64,000 nucleotides of DNA from Craspedostauros australis (taxonomy: Eukaryota > Bacillariophyta > Bacillariophyceae > Mastogloiales > Achnanthaceae). Location of the stretch: contig JAMXDE010000010.1 in the NCBI GenBank assembly GCA_026770025.1, forward strand, positions 1,488,001-1,552,000, in the 5' to 3' direction. Shown piece by piece: positions 1 through 10,600 of the stretch (positions are counted from its first letter, which is position 1; each line of letters starts with the position of its first letter). A model generated the notes under the pieces. The model was not told the DNA's origin, searched no databases, and was given only the letters and a program-made list of their open reading frames with translations. Position numbers and translations under genes: made by a program.

Positions 1-1
1 T

Positions 2-739
2 CGGAAGATCCAAGACATGTGGACGTCCGGCGAGATTGCCGTCAGCGAAGTGATGACGACCTTCGTGGATGAGTTGCTCTTGGACTTGGAGATGCTGGAC
101 GAGGATCCCGTGTGGCTGTCAAGGCTTGTGATATTGACGTCTGCTGGCGTCCGTGCCGAGCACAGCACTCCTGGCCATGGAGAAACTGATACGGCCGCTA
201 ACCTTGGCATTGTGCATGAAGGTTGTGGCGACTGCGTTGAGAGTGGTGAAGAGGATGGAAATGGCGCCGTGATTTCTGATGTTTGCGAGAGTGATGCGGA
301 TCGTTGCACGCGTTCACCTACATCGCCGCTGCCACAGCCATTGTCAATGCTCCCTTCATGGATTGAGCGGCTGGGGTGGATGCTGGCACCATCGGCATCA
401 TTGTCGTCATGGACAGCGCGCGTTGCCGCTTTGGGCTCCCAAGTGTGGTCGGAACTGCATGCATTCGTGACGGTTGGCCCAGTTCTGAACACGCCCAGCG
501 ATCGCGAGTCGTTGCGGCGGCTGCTGATGCAGACCTGCTGGGTTCCTGGCGTCACGGGCCGCGCGGTGTGGTACGAGGATCACATGGATGGCGGATTCAC
601 GACGCTCGTTCATCCCAAATGCACCAAGTCGATCTTCCCAGGTTGGGATTGGTCGTTGTACCGACACGCATTTGACCCGTCCTTCGACGAGGCTGAGGTA
701 TTCCGATTGGTGGACGCAGGTCGCGCAAACGGGATCTGA
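2..739 (+). CDS. 3' part of an unrecognised protein gene (partial)
   Basis: An open frame enters from the left edge of the window and ends at TGA 737-739. The first in-frame ATG is at 17, but the codons before it are also open, so this is probably the C-terminal part of a longer gene and ATG 17 may be internal. The visible protein is about 240 residues. It starts acidic and hydrophobic (EDP and LDLEMLDED-like stretch), has a serine/proline-rich middle, and ends in an aromatic-rich segment with several Trp and Asp (near residues 180-230). I recognise no domain, catalytic motif, signal peptide or clear membrane helix. Opposite-strand frames through 407-1139 are shorter and patchy, which favours the plus frame only modestly. 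Function unknown. Confidence 0.45.
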   Translation, partial: RKIQDMWTSGEIAVSEVMTTFVDELLLDLEMLDEDPVWLSRLVILTSAGVRAEHSTPGHGETDTAANLGIVHEGCGDCVESGEEDGNGAVISDVCESDADRCTRSPTSPLPQPLSMLPSWIERLGWMLAPSASLSSWTARVAALGSQVWSELHAFVTVGPVLNTPSDRESLRRLLMQTCWVPGVTGRAVWYEDHMDGGFTTLVHPKCTKSIFPGWDWSLYRHAFDPSFDEAEVFRLVDAGRANGI

Positions 740-2409
740 GCGCGACGCGGAGAGCAGGACGCGTGGTTGGAGTCGATCGTGGAAGAATGGACGTTTCTGC
801 TCGGCTGGTCGTTGGTCGTTGGCCGTTGGGCATTGATCGGCCTCTCCGTGCAGACAAGACCCCCATGAGGGCTGCGATGTTTCGTCCACGCAACAGCAGC
901 ATCACGCAGGAAAGGTTGCTGAGGATGGTCACCGATGCGCGCAGGATCTTTGGTGATGTTGTCCTCTTTCTTCGCTGCGCCGCGCGTCTCTTCCCATGAC
1001 TGCGGGCATGCAGGATCAGCAGAGGGAGTGAGCGAGAACACGAATTGCGAAGCACGGCTATACACGGACATGCCATGTTCATGGCACGTGGGTGCGATAC
1101 CTTGCAATCACAATGTGAATTGAAGTAGAGCAATATCATTTACCATACATCCACGCGCACGAACAGCTTTGCATCCTTTTGGGGTCTCTGTCCGACCGTG
1201 TGTCTCTGTTGTGGCGGTGTGGAAATGGCTTTCTGTCAGGATGGTTGCATGTTGTGGATCTCTGTGTCTGTATCTCTGCCTGTGTCTGTGTCTCGCCAGA
1301 TCGGTGTCTTGTGTTGCTATGTGTTGTTCTACGTTTTTGTGTTGTGATGCGTTCTGTGCTGTGTTGTTTCACGTTTTGTGTTGGCATGAAGGATCGCGAA
1401 CTTCTTTGTCGGCACTTCCTGTCCCTCTCGCTCTCTCTATCTTTGAATTCAATAGACTTCTACCTTTCGAGAATAGCATTGGATGTCTGATTGTATCACT
1501 CCCGCACTTCCTTGAGACAGCCTTTTTTCGTCTTGTTGTGTCGCGTTTGTGGCAACCGGGCTTCTTTGTTGCGCAACTTAACAGTGGCGCAGTTGTGCGA
1601 CAGTCTGTTGAGACCAAATGGGTCTTGCAACACACAAGCGTACTTATTGGTCATTCGATGCCTGCATTGCCCTACGCGTTTCACGAAGAAGCCCCATTGA
1701 TGATAGTCGCACGGCTTCTGACATCTCGTGAGGCTGTTGCAAGAAGCACATTTTAATAACGACACAGAGACGTGGGCGAATTCGGTCGTGCCATGCGTTA
1801 AGCAATAGCGTTGAACGTGTCGCGATTGTGCCCTCCGCAAGGGCCGGTTGTGACTGACGGGATTCTTTGGGTTGTCTCGTCAGCACCATTGAGTCACATT
1901 GATTGTTCGTGGGAAGCGGCGTTTTCCTTTTGGCATGCCGTTGGCTGTCCTTTGCCGTGAATGATACTTTGACATTTATCGGCATTCGGGTCTCTCTTGT
2001 GCGCGGTGTCGTTATCGGCGGTGTTGTTGGAAAGGAAAAGCCGCCAAAAACACGCGAGAAGCCTCCAGACAAGCCCCCAACGCAGATCGGTAGAAGGGCC
2101 GAGCCAACCGGTGGAGTTGTGCCAATGTCCATGTGAACACAGCACTTTGGCACAAGTGCGCAGTTGTTTGTGTGTTGCAAACAGTGCAGGAGCGGCAGCA
2201 GCACAACACAGCATAACACAGCACAACACAGCACAGTGCACCCAGTCAAGGGAAGACAAACAATACAGACCAACACAATCACGCAGCAAGACTCTTGCAG
2301 CAACAACAAGGATCAATCGAACATTCAGCACCATCGGTCACATCCTCATCCAGAGTCATAACCAAACTCTCACCAAGCAACCAAGCAAGCAAGCAACCAA
2401 GAAGCCAAC
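740..2409. other. intergenic, no supportable gene
   Basis: About 1.7 kb without a convincing gene. It is rich in TGT/CTG runs (about 1190-1390) and in ACA/CAACACAGC runs (about 2190-2400), which give long but low-complexity Cys/Leu or Gln/Thr frames on both strands. The last 200 bases, rich in CAA and AACC, probably form the promoter and 5' leader of the gene that starts at 2410. Confidence 0.5.
2201..2236. repeat. short 10-bp tandem repeat
   Basis: About 3.6 copies of a 10-base unit close to GCACAACACA; the second copy carries one change (GCATAACACA). It lies 175 bases before the start codon at 2410. Confidence 0.6.
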
Positions 2410-3243
2410 ATGCGCCTCGAAAAGCCCCTGGACGGATCTCAGCACAGCGTGGACCATGTCCGCAAGCAGCGGCTGCCGGCCCATGCCCAGCTCTTCTCGT
2501 GCCAGCACGCCCACGCGCGCCCAAGCACGTACCCGTTGGTGCAGATCCGCGCAGCGTTGCCTCCACCAGCACCCGTCGCATCGCCTGGCTCCGCGTCTGT
2601 GTCGAGCCAATCGACGATCTCGTCGCATGACGATGATGATGATGTCCCTCTGCATGCCCATGTCGACGACCTCACCGTGCAAACGGAATCGCAGCAGCAA
2701 GAACAGCCATCCACCCGAAAACGCAGGCGCGTCACGTTCTCGCAGGCGCCCACCGAAGGCGTCGCGTGCGACTGCATCCTCACACCCGAGGACCGCCAGC
2801 GACTGTGGTGGACGAAGCACGAGATCCAGACCAACCGCAAGGTCTGCCGTCGACAGGTCGCCGAATACACGCAGCGCGCCGACATCGACCACCAGCGCGA
2901 GCTGCTGCATCAGGTCTACAAGACGGCCGCCAAGGCCAGCAAGACGCAGCCGCTGCTGTCGCAGGACGACAAGATGCAGCTCATCGAGATGCTGACGCAG
3001 CAGTTCGAAGACTGCAGGGGCATGCATCCGCGTCTCATGCCCACGCTGGCGGCATTCCGAATGCGCTACGTCAAGGGGTTGGTCGACGTGCAGGAGCGCC
3101 TGCCGAAGACGGGCATCACAAACCAGCAGCGCGAGTGGGTGCTCTGCAAGAAGAGCATCAAGATGACCCGTGCCAGCAAGGCGTTGGCCAAGCTCTTCGC
3201 GTACGTTGATTCGACTATGGTGCACGATGGCATGGAGCATTAG
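2410..3243 (+). CDS. diatom-type hypothetical protein
   Basis: A single-exon frame of 277 residues starting at ATG 2410 (context CCAACATG) and ending at TAG 3241-3243. The N-terminal 105 residues are Pro/Ser/Gln-rich with an Asp run (near 75-79), probably disordered. A basic patch (RKRRRVTF, near 102-109) could be a nuclear localisation signal. It is followed by an element I associate with a large, uncharacterised diatom family: a VTF/VRF strand, then an acidic residue pair and LWW/LWY-T-x-x-E near 130, then an alpha-helical C-terminal half rich in Arg, Gln and Lys. The gene at 52423-53583 has the same layout (VEF strand, then MSRQEL and a helical end), so the two may be distant relatives. 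No enzymatic motif is visible; the biochemical role is unknown. Confidence 0.7.
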   Translation: MRLEKPLDGSQHSVDHVRKQRLPAHAQLFSCQHAHARPSTYPLVQIRAALPPPAPVASPGSASVSSQSTISSHDDDDDVPLHAHVDDLTVQTESQQQEQPSTRKRRRVTFSQAPTEGVACDCILTPEDRQRLWWTKHEIQTNRKVCRRQVAEYTQRADIDHQRELLHQVYKTAAKASKTQPLLSQDDKMQLIEMLTQQFEDCRGMHPRLMPTLAAFRMRYVKGLVDVQERLPKTGITNQQREWVLCKKSIKMTRASKALAKLFAYVDSTMVHDGMEH

Positions 3244-3756
3244 GGACGACCGGCACAGCATGGGGAGTCGAGGTACACGTAAAGATAGATTGCACCTTCA
3301 TCACGATCCACAGTACGTACACTTTAGCATTCGGGCGAGTCCGTCACGACATGATGGGTATCGTGCCACCATCCTGCGTGCCCCTTTGCCACGAGTCGTG
3401 CCCAAGTCAGAATGCCCGGTCACACGGTTCCCGGAAACGCCTTCAAATGCAAACGTGGTACAGCCGTTGCGAAACAGTGTAGGAGTGATCCTCAGCAACA
3501 CCGTTCATCGCATTGCAGGAGATGTCAATCTGGGCGACCATCGATTACATTCATTGTATACGACTAACATTGTATTTTACTTTAATGCGTTAATGTGTTG
3601 AATGTGACATGCAAACCTTCGTAAACCGAGAGAACAGGCACTCACGCAGACTACATACATACGTAAGGATAGCATTTCCGTACATATGCAGCAAACTGAG
3701 CTAACCCATTCATGGCAGTGCGGCAGCGTGCCACCACGACCGCCATGCAGGTCGCA
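3244..3756. other. intergenic between convergent genes
   Basis: About 500 bases between two converging genes, holding their 3' regions. A T-rich stretch at 3560-3610 and an A/T-rich segment near 3650 may carry polyadenylation signals, but no site can be placed. The short frame 3170-3601 is unsupported. Confidence 0.4.
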
Positions 3757-5103
3757 TCATCCCCCATGCCTCTTCACATGGCTGCGCAGCGTCCGAAACC
3801 GCTGGCTCACCTTCTCGCGCGCCGCCTTTGCGTCTTGCTCGACCCAACGCCCAGACCTCATCTTCAGGAATCTCCCGCCCATATTATGCGTCCTCTCGAT
3901 GACGGCCTTCTGCATCCTGGTACGCTCGGCATCCGATTTCAGCTGCTCGTAGTACCGGAACATGGAGAAGGTGTACATGATGTAATCCTTGTTGCCGGGG
4001 TGGTTGCGGCTCTGACCGCCGCGGCCATTCAGCACGTCGTTGTGATGGGGTGTCACGATGGCTTCTTCCCAGTCGTCGTCCATGTCGTTCGTCTCGGAAT
4101 AGTAGGTGTAGGGGGCGGCGGAGTCGTTCATCACGTTGTTGTCGTTGCTGTTATCGCTCTCAACGGTGTCGCTATCAGTGATGTCGCTGGAGACCTGGCC
4201 CTCTTCGTCTGTCATGTCATCATAATCGTCAGTATCCTCGCTACTAGTGCAATCGTCCATATCGATGTCGCTATTGCATTCGGAAGTGTCAACATCGTCG
4301 TCCGCGCTGCCATCATCATCGTCGTCGTCGTTAACAGCAAACTCCAAGTGGATCACGTCGCTGGCATCATCTCCGGGGATCTCTTCAGCGCCATAGATTC
4401 CGCAGCTTGATGCCGACTCGGTCAGCGCGATCGTGTCCTCTTCGTTGAGATCGGCAGTCCTCTTGCCGTCGCTCATCATACTCGCGTCATCGGCATCATC
4501 TTCCGGCTTTGTCGCGGATCCACATGATTTCTTGCGGATTGAATGGGGCACCGAGGTGGTCACGCCGGGATTGACCTCGTCCTGCAACCGGTTATCTTCG
4601 TGTTGAGTCACCTTCGTCTCCTCCTCCTTCTCCCTATCCATCTGCTCGACCATGAAATCCTCGAGATCTTTGGGGCAGTCTATGAGCGCGCCGCCTTCAT
4701 GTTCACAGGGTGTGCGATCCTTGTCAGAGTCGCTGGCATGTCCCCAGCGCTGTGCGTCGTTGATCGCGATCGGGGGACTGATTGTGAGCTTGGAATCGCC
4801 ATCATAGACCTTTGGCGCATCTGGACGGGCACGTTGTGGTGACTCCAGGATGGTTTCCTTTTGTTTACGAAACCAATTCCTCCACTGGGCGTTTTTGCCG
4901 ATATCGCACGGCACGACGATCTGGCGGGAGGGACGCGTCGGGTTGTCGAGGGCGAAGAACTTCAGGAAGATCTTGGTCTTTGCTCGCCGTTTCGTACTAA
5001 CCTTGACGGTTGGTGGAGGCATGACGCCTTCGTCGGGATCTGGTCTTGCATCTGTCATTGCAGCAGAGTGCTTTTCCTCGTCGCTGTCGCAAGTCGGCTT
5101 CAT
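3757..5103 (-). CDS. DUF6824 domain protein
   Basis: A single-exon minus-strand gene of 448 residues with ATG at 5103-5101. The N-terminal 60 residues are mixed, with a basic KRRAKTK stretch. Residues 190-350 are strongly acidic, with long Asp/Glu/Ser runs (such as NDDDDDDG), and look disordered. The C-terminal 95 residues (354-448) match DUF6824: a D-V-L-x-GRGG start, then N-HPGN, an aromatic/basic helix (FRYYEQLKSDAERTR), GGRFL, an RW and a basic helix to the end. This domain is greatly expanded in diatoms and its molecular role is undefined; the basic fold suggests nucleic-acid or protein binding in the nucleus, which is inference. The combination of an acidic low-complexity region with a small basic domain would fit a transcriptional regulator. 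Confidence 0.85.
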   Translation of the reverse strand: MKPTCDSDEEKHSAAMTDARPDPDEGVMPPPTVKVSTKRRAKTKIFLKFFALDNPTRPSRQIVVPCDIGKNAQWRNWFRKQKETILESPQRARPDAPKVYDGDSKLTISPPIAINDAQRWGHASDSDKDRTPCEHEGGALIDCPKDLEDFMVEQMDREKEEETKVTQHEDNRLQDEVNPGVTTSVPHSIRKKSCGSATKPEDDADDASMMSDGKRTADLNEEDTIALTESASSCGIYGAEEIPGDDASDVIHLEFAVNDDDDDDGSADDDVDTSECNSDIDMDDCTSSEDTDDYDDMTDEEGQVSSDITDSDTVESDNSNDNNVMNDSAAPYTYYSETNDMDDDWEEAIVTPHHNDVLNGRGGQSRNHPGNKDYIMYTFSMFRYYEQLKSDAERTRMQKAVIERTHNMGGRFLKMRSGRWVEQDAKAAREKVSQRFRTLRSHVKRHGG

Positions 5104-5763
5104 GGTTTTGATGGTTGCGACGATCGCATGTGCTGTGGAGTGCTTTACTCACAGTTGTGCTTGTGTTAGCAGTGATGTTGGAGTTTGGCATTGACCAAAT
5201 GATGCCTTCAATATATTCCGACGTCTTTGATCGGACTCTTCGAGAAAGGGCAATGTCGGCGACGGGAGTGAATTGTGTGATGGGCAGTGGTTGTGGCAGA
5301 TGCATCGCATCGCCGCCGGTGGTAACCATCAGGTGCTAGTGTTGGGAGGTGCTTTGCACCCAAACACGGAGCCCCAGGAAGAACGCTAGATCGTCCTTGC
5401 CTTTGAGCATGTACCACAAGAACACGGCAGAGCGACGCAACAACATCTCTCGTCTCTGGTTGCATGCGCTTTTGATTTTGGTCGCATACCCATCACATCA
5501 AACTGCGCTGCGTTTCAGCGCGTCACTCTTCGCCACTCTTTCACTTGTTGCGAACAGGCGAGCACGTTGAGAACGCTGCGACAGAACAAATGGCTAGATT
5601 CTCACTGTTTTGTTGTTCCTGTTTTCGTGTGTCACGAAATGGAGAAAAGAGGTGTCGTCCCCAAATTGTGTCAGACTCTGATGGCATAAATTCGGGGGAA
5701 ACTCAGACATGTATAATTCATAATAGACGGACGTGTACAACCCAATAAACGAGGAGATGTTCG
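5104..5763. other. intergenic, promoter side of the DUF6824 gene
   Basis: About 660 bases upstream of the minus-strand gene ending at 5103. I see no coding region; short frames here have random composition. It ends at the inverted-repeat element that starts near 5764. Confidence 0.4.
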
Positions 5764-5803
5764 ATATCCATAATGACGTTTTTCTTGCGTCCGGACGCAT
5801 TCT

Positions 5804-5883
5804 CTACGTAGCTTGCGTCCGGACGCAAATTGAACGCTCAGTTTGCGTCCGGACGCAAATTGGGCCAATTTGCGTGGGGACGC
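5804..5883 (+). repeat. left arm of the inverted repeat
   Basis: This 80-base block starts CTACGTAGCTT and contains two perfect GCGTCCGGACGC palindromes and one variant. It pairs with 6406-6485 on the opposite strand. Confidence 0.8.
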
Positions 5884-5953
5884 AAATGCAAGCTCGCCGA
5901 AAATACCACTTGTACTACTTAAGTCCCATGTTCCTCCACGATGTCCCGTGTTG

Positions 5954-6010
5954 CAGAAAAAAAAACCCGATTTCGGTCCGAAACCCGAAAGTGGGTTGTT
6001 TTTTTTTCTG
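5954..6010. repeat. internal hairpin of the foldback element
   Basis: The arms CAG-A9-CCC (5954-5968) and GGG-TTG-T9-CTG (5993-6010) pair across a smaller inner hairpin, TTTCGG-T-CCGAAA (5971-5983). Confidence 0.6.
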
Positions 6011-6405
6011 ACTCCTTCGAGTAACTCACTTATTTGGCGATTTCAAAAAAAAAAACGTCGCGATGCAGCACGGCGTCATTGGTCATGTCTCAGGGGTTCC
6101 TTTCCGTGCGCCTGTCTTGCTTTTCTGACGTCATGGGATCTAAGGTAATAAGCTTTTACTTTTCGATTTTGATGTCATCGACCACGATCCTGACAACAAC
6201 ACAAAATCCTGGCAACGGTGTAACACAACAAGGAGGGTTGGGCACGAATCATTATTTTTGTTTGTTCAATTACCACAACTGCAGCGATTATTATAGAACT
6301 AAGACATGAGTCATGTCGTGAGTCGAGATGGCCAGCGAAAAAGGGTTTGAAAAAAAAACGGCTTCTCGTAAAGCGTATTTGGGCGAGTCCGTTGAGTCGC
6401 CGCTT

Positions 6406-6485
6406 GCGTCCGGACGCAAATTGGCCCAATTTGCGTGGGGACGCAAACTGAGCGTCCAATTTGCGTCCGGACGCAAGCTACGTAG
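6406..6485 (-). repeat. right arm of the inverted repeat
   Basis: Inverted copy of 5804-5883. It carries perfect palindromes at 6406-6417 and 6463-6474 and the variant GCGTGGGGACGC at 6433-6444, and ends AAGCTACGTAG. Confidence 0.8.
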
Positions 6486-6534
6486 GCCAGTACCAGGCCA
6501 AAATCATTATGGATATTTGTAGATGAAGTCCATG

Positions 6535-6539
6535 CACGT
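6535..6539. repeat. target-site duplication, left copy (copia)
   Basis: CACGT lies directly before the left LTR and is repeated directly after the right LTR at 15687-15691, as expected for a 5-base staggered integrase cut. Confidence 0.9.
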
Positions 6540-7225
6540 AGTTGAGATTCAATGAGGGACAGACTATTACCGAACACGGTATCAACCCGATGGGAGAAAT
6601 TCTTATTTTTGGCGCGAAATCTTCCGACTTGATCGACCACCAAATCTTTTCTCCTCCTTTCTCTCCTCCATTCACGAATCCATCATGACTAAAACCTGAC
6701 CGACCTGACTCACACCCCACCTGGGAACTATATGCTCTTCAGATCCTCCTTACTACAACATACCTCGATTCCTTCATGCTGATGACCACCACACTACCAC
6801 CGTGGTCTCAACATGTATATCCAACCTGCTTCAACTCAAGCAATGGAATCCGAGGGTCAGCTTCAGCCACAGCCACTGCTTCATGACCGTCATCACTGAT
6901 TGTCATGACCTACACTGCAGTGTAACTACATGTGCGGAGAGCAAAGTACTGTATTGATTGTCTACTCTGTTGCACTGAATCAAGTGCATCAGTGTGGGGT
7001 CTCGCCAAGTTGTGTGGCATCGTTTCTTCACCCTACTAACACCAATAAGCTAACTCATAATAACAGACAAGGATTAGCTACAAAGCACTCTACTACTCAT
7101 CGTTACAAGTTATAACTCTTCAACCAGCACACCTCTCTTGAACTGCATCACACGGCTATCCCGAAGCCAGCAGATTCACGAGGCATTCTCCACCGATTCG
7201 CGACGCCTACGCCCGAATCCTAACT
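6540..7225 (+). repeat. left LTR
   Basis: 686 bases running from AGTTGAGATT to AATCCTAACT. It should hold the element promoter and the RNA start, though no TATA box stands out. The small open frames inside it occur identically in the right LTR and are not genes. Confidence 0.95.
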
Positions 7226-7651
7226 GGTAGCTGCGAGTGGTTGCCAAATACTCTCTAATCAACTCCACCGAGCATCTTCCTCTGCCAACCGATCGCAAGA
7301 GTCTCACTGAGACGAAGCCAAAAGGCACAGCTCGCAGACCGAGCTTCCAACAAGGACCACGTCCTCACCGCATGCATCTGATCTGAGATCAGATCCCCAC
7401 CGCTCGAAAACCGAGCCACTCAAGAGGACAAAGTCCCAGCTGAAGGTAAGCGACCCAAGGTCGAACCTCAGTAGCCTCTGCCAAAGCAAGCAATAACCGC
7501 ACTCGCCAACCGAGTGCGAGCCTCTCCAAGCCTGCATCGAACTTCAGTGCACACCTTCCCAACGAAGTGAAGTCGAGCAAAGGCAAGAGAAGGCAAACAG
7601 ATCGATCCACTCGAAGTCCGAAGACAATTCGAGAAGTCCCCGTCATCCATC
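7226..7651 (+). other. copia leader with probable primer binding site
   Basis: The 426-base untranslated leader lies between the left LTR and gag. The bases right after the LTR, together with its last T, read TGGTAGCTGCGAG. This resembles the TGGTATCAGAGC-type site that pairs with initiator tRNA-Met, but with mismatches, so the primer tRNA is uncertain. Packaging signals are probably here but cannot be recognised. Confidence 0.6.
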
Positions 7652-10600
7652 ATGGCGGAAGTGACAACCCCTGCCACGCTGGAAGAGCTGCAAGCGCAGC
7701 TCGAAGCGATCACGGTCGAGAACGCCCGCCTCACACAGGCGACGTTGGCGGCCGAAGCCGCTGCAGAAGCAGCAAACGCGGCTATAGCCACTGCCCAAGC
7801 AGCGGCGACAGCCACCACGACCCCAAGCCGTCCCGGACTCGAGCGCAGCCGCTCCGCTGGCGACACAAGAACCCGGACGGACCAGTCCTTCCTCAACGAC
7901 AGCATCTTCGACATGGGAACTCCCATGCCCAAGAAGAGCAGAAAGTCAGAAGAGGATAGCGAAGACGACGACCACGACCTCTCTGGGAAACCAACCGTTC
8001 CCATCATGGGAGGTATCCTCAAGCAAGGACGCAACTGGGTGCCCTGGACCGCAGGCGCACCAAACGGACATTGGACGGGCCTCCAAGACGAGTCACACAC
8101 CAGGTGGACCAACTCTCAACAACAGAGAATCCTCCATAACGGTGCTGACTCCACCAACCAGTCCAAGCGAGAGCAAGGACTCACCGACAAGTTCAAGAAA
8201 GGAGGGAACATCCAGCAGTTCATCCGCCTGGTGCGAAACCACATGGCAAGAACCGGACTCCTCACCATGGCGTACATCGCTGACGCCAACGTAGAGTCAG
8301 GGATGACTTGCGTCCTGGATTCACCAGCCGCCTTCACTCTTGAAGATGCCACCAAGCACTTCGAAGAGTTCCATCTGAAGTGGGATCACTACGACGTCCA
8401 GAACAACGAGACAGCCTCAGCGTTCTTCCGTGACAGTCTTGATCCAGTCCTCGAAGACCAGCTCATGAACCGAATTGAGCCGAAGTTCCACGATAACTTC
8501 ATCACTCTCTTCGTTGAGTTCATGAACAGCAACTCGGCCAACTCCTTGGATGAACAAGACGCCCTCGCAGCCAAGATCCGCGAAGTCAACTGCAGACGTT
8601 TTCCAAACGAGAACGTTGGTCTCATGGCAGTCCACCTTCGTGCCCTTTGCAAGCGCCTCGATGACGCCGGTCGCTTCGACCTTCGTCTCCTCCGAACGAT
8701 CCTCGATGCCTTCCTACAGGCTGGAGGACAGATCCGGTCTGGTGAACAGTACCGACGTCCTCTCTATGTGATGAAGGATGACCTTGAGGAAATCCTCATG
8801 CGTCTCCCCGTCTTCACGTACGAGTACGCTCGCCCCCAGCTTGCCGCAAAAGATCTCACATGGATGGCAATCTGCAACAAGGCCGAGTCGTCGTACGAAA
8901 ACGAAGTGCGCGGAAATCGCTGGCATGCCATCAGGCGTACTAGAGATAGCAACGTGCCCAAGTACTCGTACGCCAACAACGTCGTCCAGAATCCAAGCGC
9001 TAACGTTCTCGAACAACACAAGGGTTTCTCCAAGAACGATGGAAAAAGAAACAACTTCAAGAAGCCCAAGGAACGCGACGCCAAACGCAACGCCGGCCAG
9101 GGCTGGTCGTCCAAAGCTCCCAAGCCCGGTGAGCCACAACGCAAGCTTGTCAACGACAAAACGTTCATGTGGTGCGCCAAGTGCCGCCGCTGGCGTCTCT
9201 CGCACAACACCGAGAGCCACCAGGACAACTTCAAGTTCAAGGCGAAGGCAAAGGGCAAGAACGTTCCCAAACAGGACAACCTCTCCATTGACATGGCTGC
9301 ATGGACATGCTTCACAGCCACCTCCAGTCAAGACGAAGACACTTGGTGGTCTCTCGTCTGGAACCTCTTTACCTCCTTCAACTACTTCAGTAGCATCGTT
9401 GGAATGGTTCTCCTCTTCGCCTCACTCCAAGTCATCACTATCGGAGTAGAGTATGGGTGGTACATCGCGGCAGCTAATGCCTGGATGCTAATCGCCGTAA
9501 CTCTACTACTCCTCCACACGAACGTTCCACGAAGACCTGACTCAATCAACTCTGTTGACCTAGTCTACAACAAAGCACGAGTCAAAGAACGAAACAAGCA
9601 AGTGCACAAACGCCCAACACACTTCAATGGAGCCGTGAAACGCAGTCTCTACGATCTCGTAATGGAAAGTCTCGACCCAGATGCACCCAAACCCGTGAAC
9701 GTGTCGAGAGGAAACTCCCCACGAACAAAACGTGTGTGGCATCCCCAGGCTCGGACCAAATCCCGCAATCACAGATCAAAACGTCGTCACTGGAATCAAT
9801 CGAAAAATTCCACTTATGGTAAAAACCAAACACTCACGACAGCAAAATTGCCCCGCCAGGAAGGTCGCACCTCATCCATCTCACGAAACCTCTGGAGCCT
9901 GTACCCAACTCGTGGAATCGACTTGATGTGTGATCGAAACCAAAAACAACAATGTGACAATGACATGCCCGCACTACTCACTCTGCAAGGTCTAGCCTCC
10001 TACTTCTCCAATCGCAACGCCTTCGCATCCCCAGCTAAAGCTGAGAGTTATCTCTCACCCGATGCTCCATTCGAACTCGTATGGGACAGCGGAGCATCAA
10101 TTTCTGTGACAAATGACCTCAACGATTTCTGTTCTACTCCAAGTCCTCCACCAAGACCGACCTTTCTCAACGGATTCCTCAAGAAAATCCAAGTGAATGC
10201 GTTGGGAACCGTCGAATGGTATGTCCTTGATGTAACTGGAAGCCCTCGCAAATTGCGACTGCCTGCTTTCCATGTTCCCGAATCAAAGGTCAAGCTAATC
10301 AGCACTTCCAGTCTCCTCGAAGAGTATCAGGGCGAAACAATCGTGTTCGACAAGTCCTCCTGCAAACTCAGCGGAATCCTGGGAAACGACGATCGCAATG
10401 CAATCGTAGCGAACTACAAGAAGTCCACAAGGCTGCCAACATCAGTCGGCTACAGCGCCGACAACATCCATGACGTGCCAGCTGCACTAACGTCCATCGT
10501 CTCTACCGTGTCGGACCACAACGTGAACCTCACCCAACCGCAAAAGGAACTTCTTCGGTGGCACTATCGTCTCGGACACTTATCCTTCAGTCGAGTGAAG

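Larger units (their letters stand above)
5764..6516. mobile_element. foldback/MITE-like element with long inverted repeats
   Basis: The ends are inverted copies of each other. ATATCCATAATGA at 5764-5776 returns as its reverse complement at 6504-6516, and an approximately 80-base block at 5804-5883 returns inverted at 6406-6485 with only a few mismatches. Each arm is itself made of the perfect 12-base palindrome GCGTCCGGACGC (5787, 5815, 5845 on the left; 6406 and 6463 on the right), spaced about 27-30 bases apart and separated by AAATTGG-CCAATTT, plus one variant GCGTGGGGACGC per arm (5872 and 6433). The interior codes for nothing. It holds a further hairpin (5954-6010, A9 against T9) and one TGACGTCA at 6126. 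No transposase is present, so this would be a non-autonomous element. The exact outer limits and target duplication are uncertain, partly because a copia element inserted 19 bases beyond the right end. Confidence 0.65.

Noticed and set aside
1169-1756. Long plus-strand frame of 195 codons
   Set aside because: Composition follows the TGT/CTG-rich DNA (Cys/Leu/Val runs); overlapping frames on both strands look the same, and there is no motif.
2356-3261. 301-codon minus-strand frame
   Set aside because: Antisense of the gene at 2410-3243; Arg/Leu/His-rich composition typical of the reverse of a GC-rich coding strand.
6930-7115. 61-codon frame present in both copia LTRs (also 15391-15576)
   Set aside because: Identical only because the LTRs are identical; LTRs of copia elements do not code.
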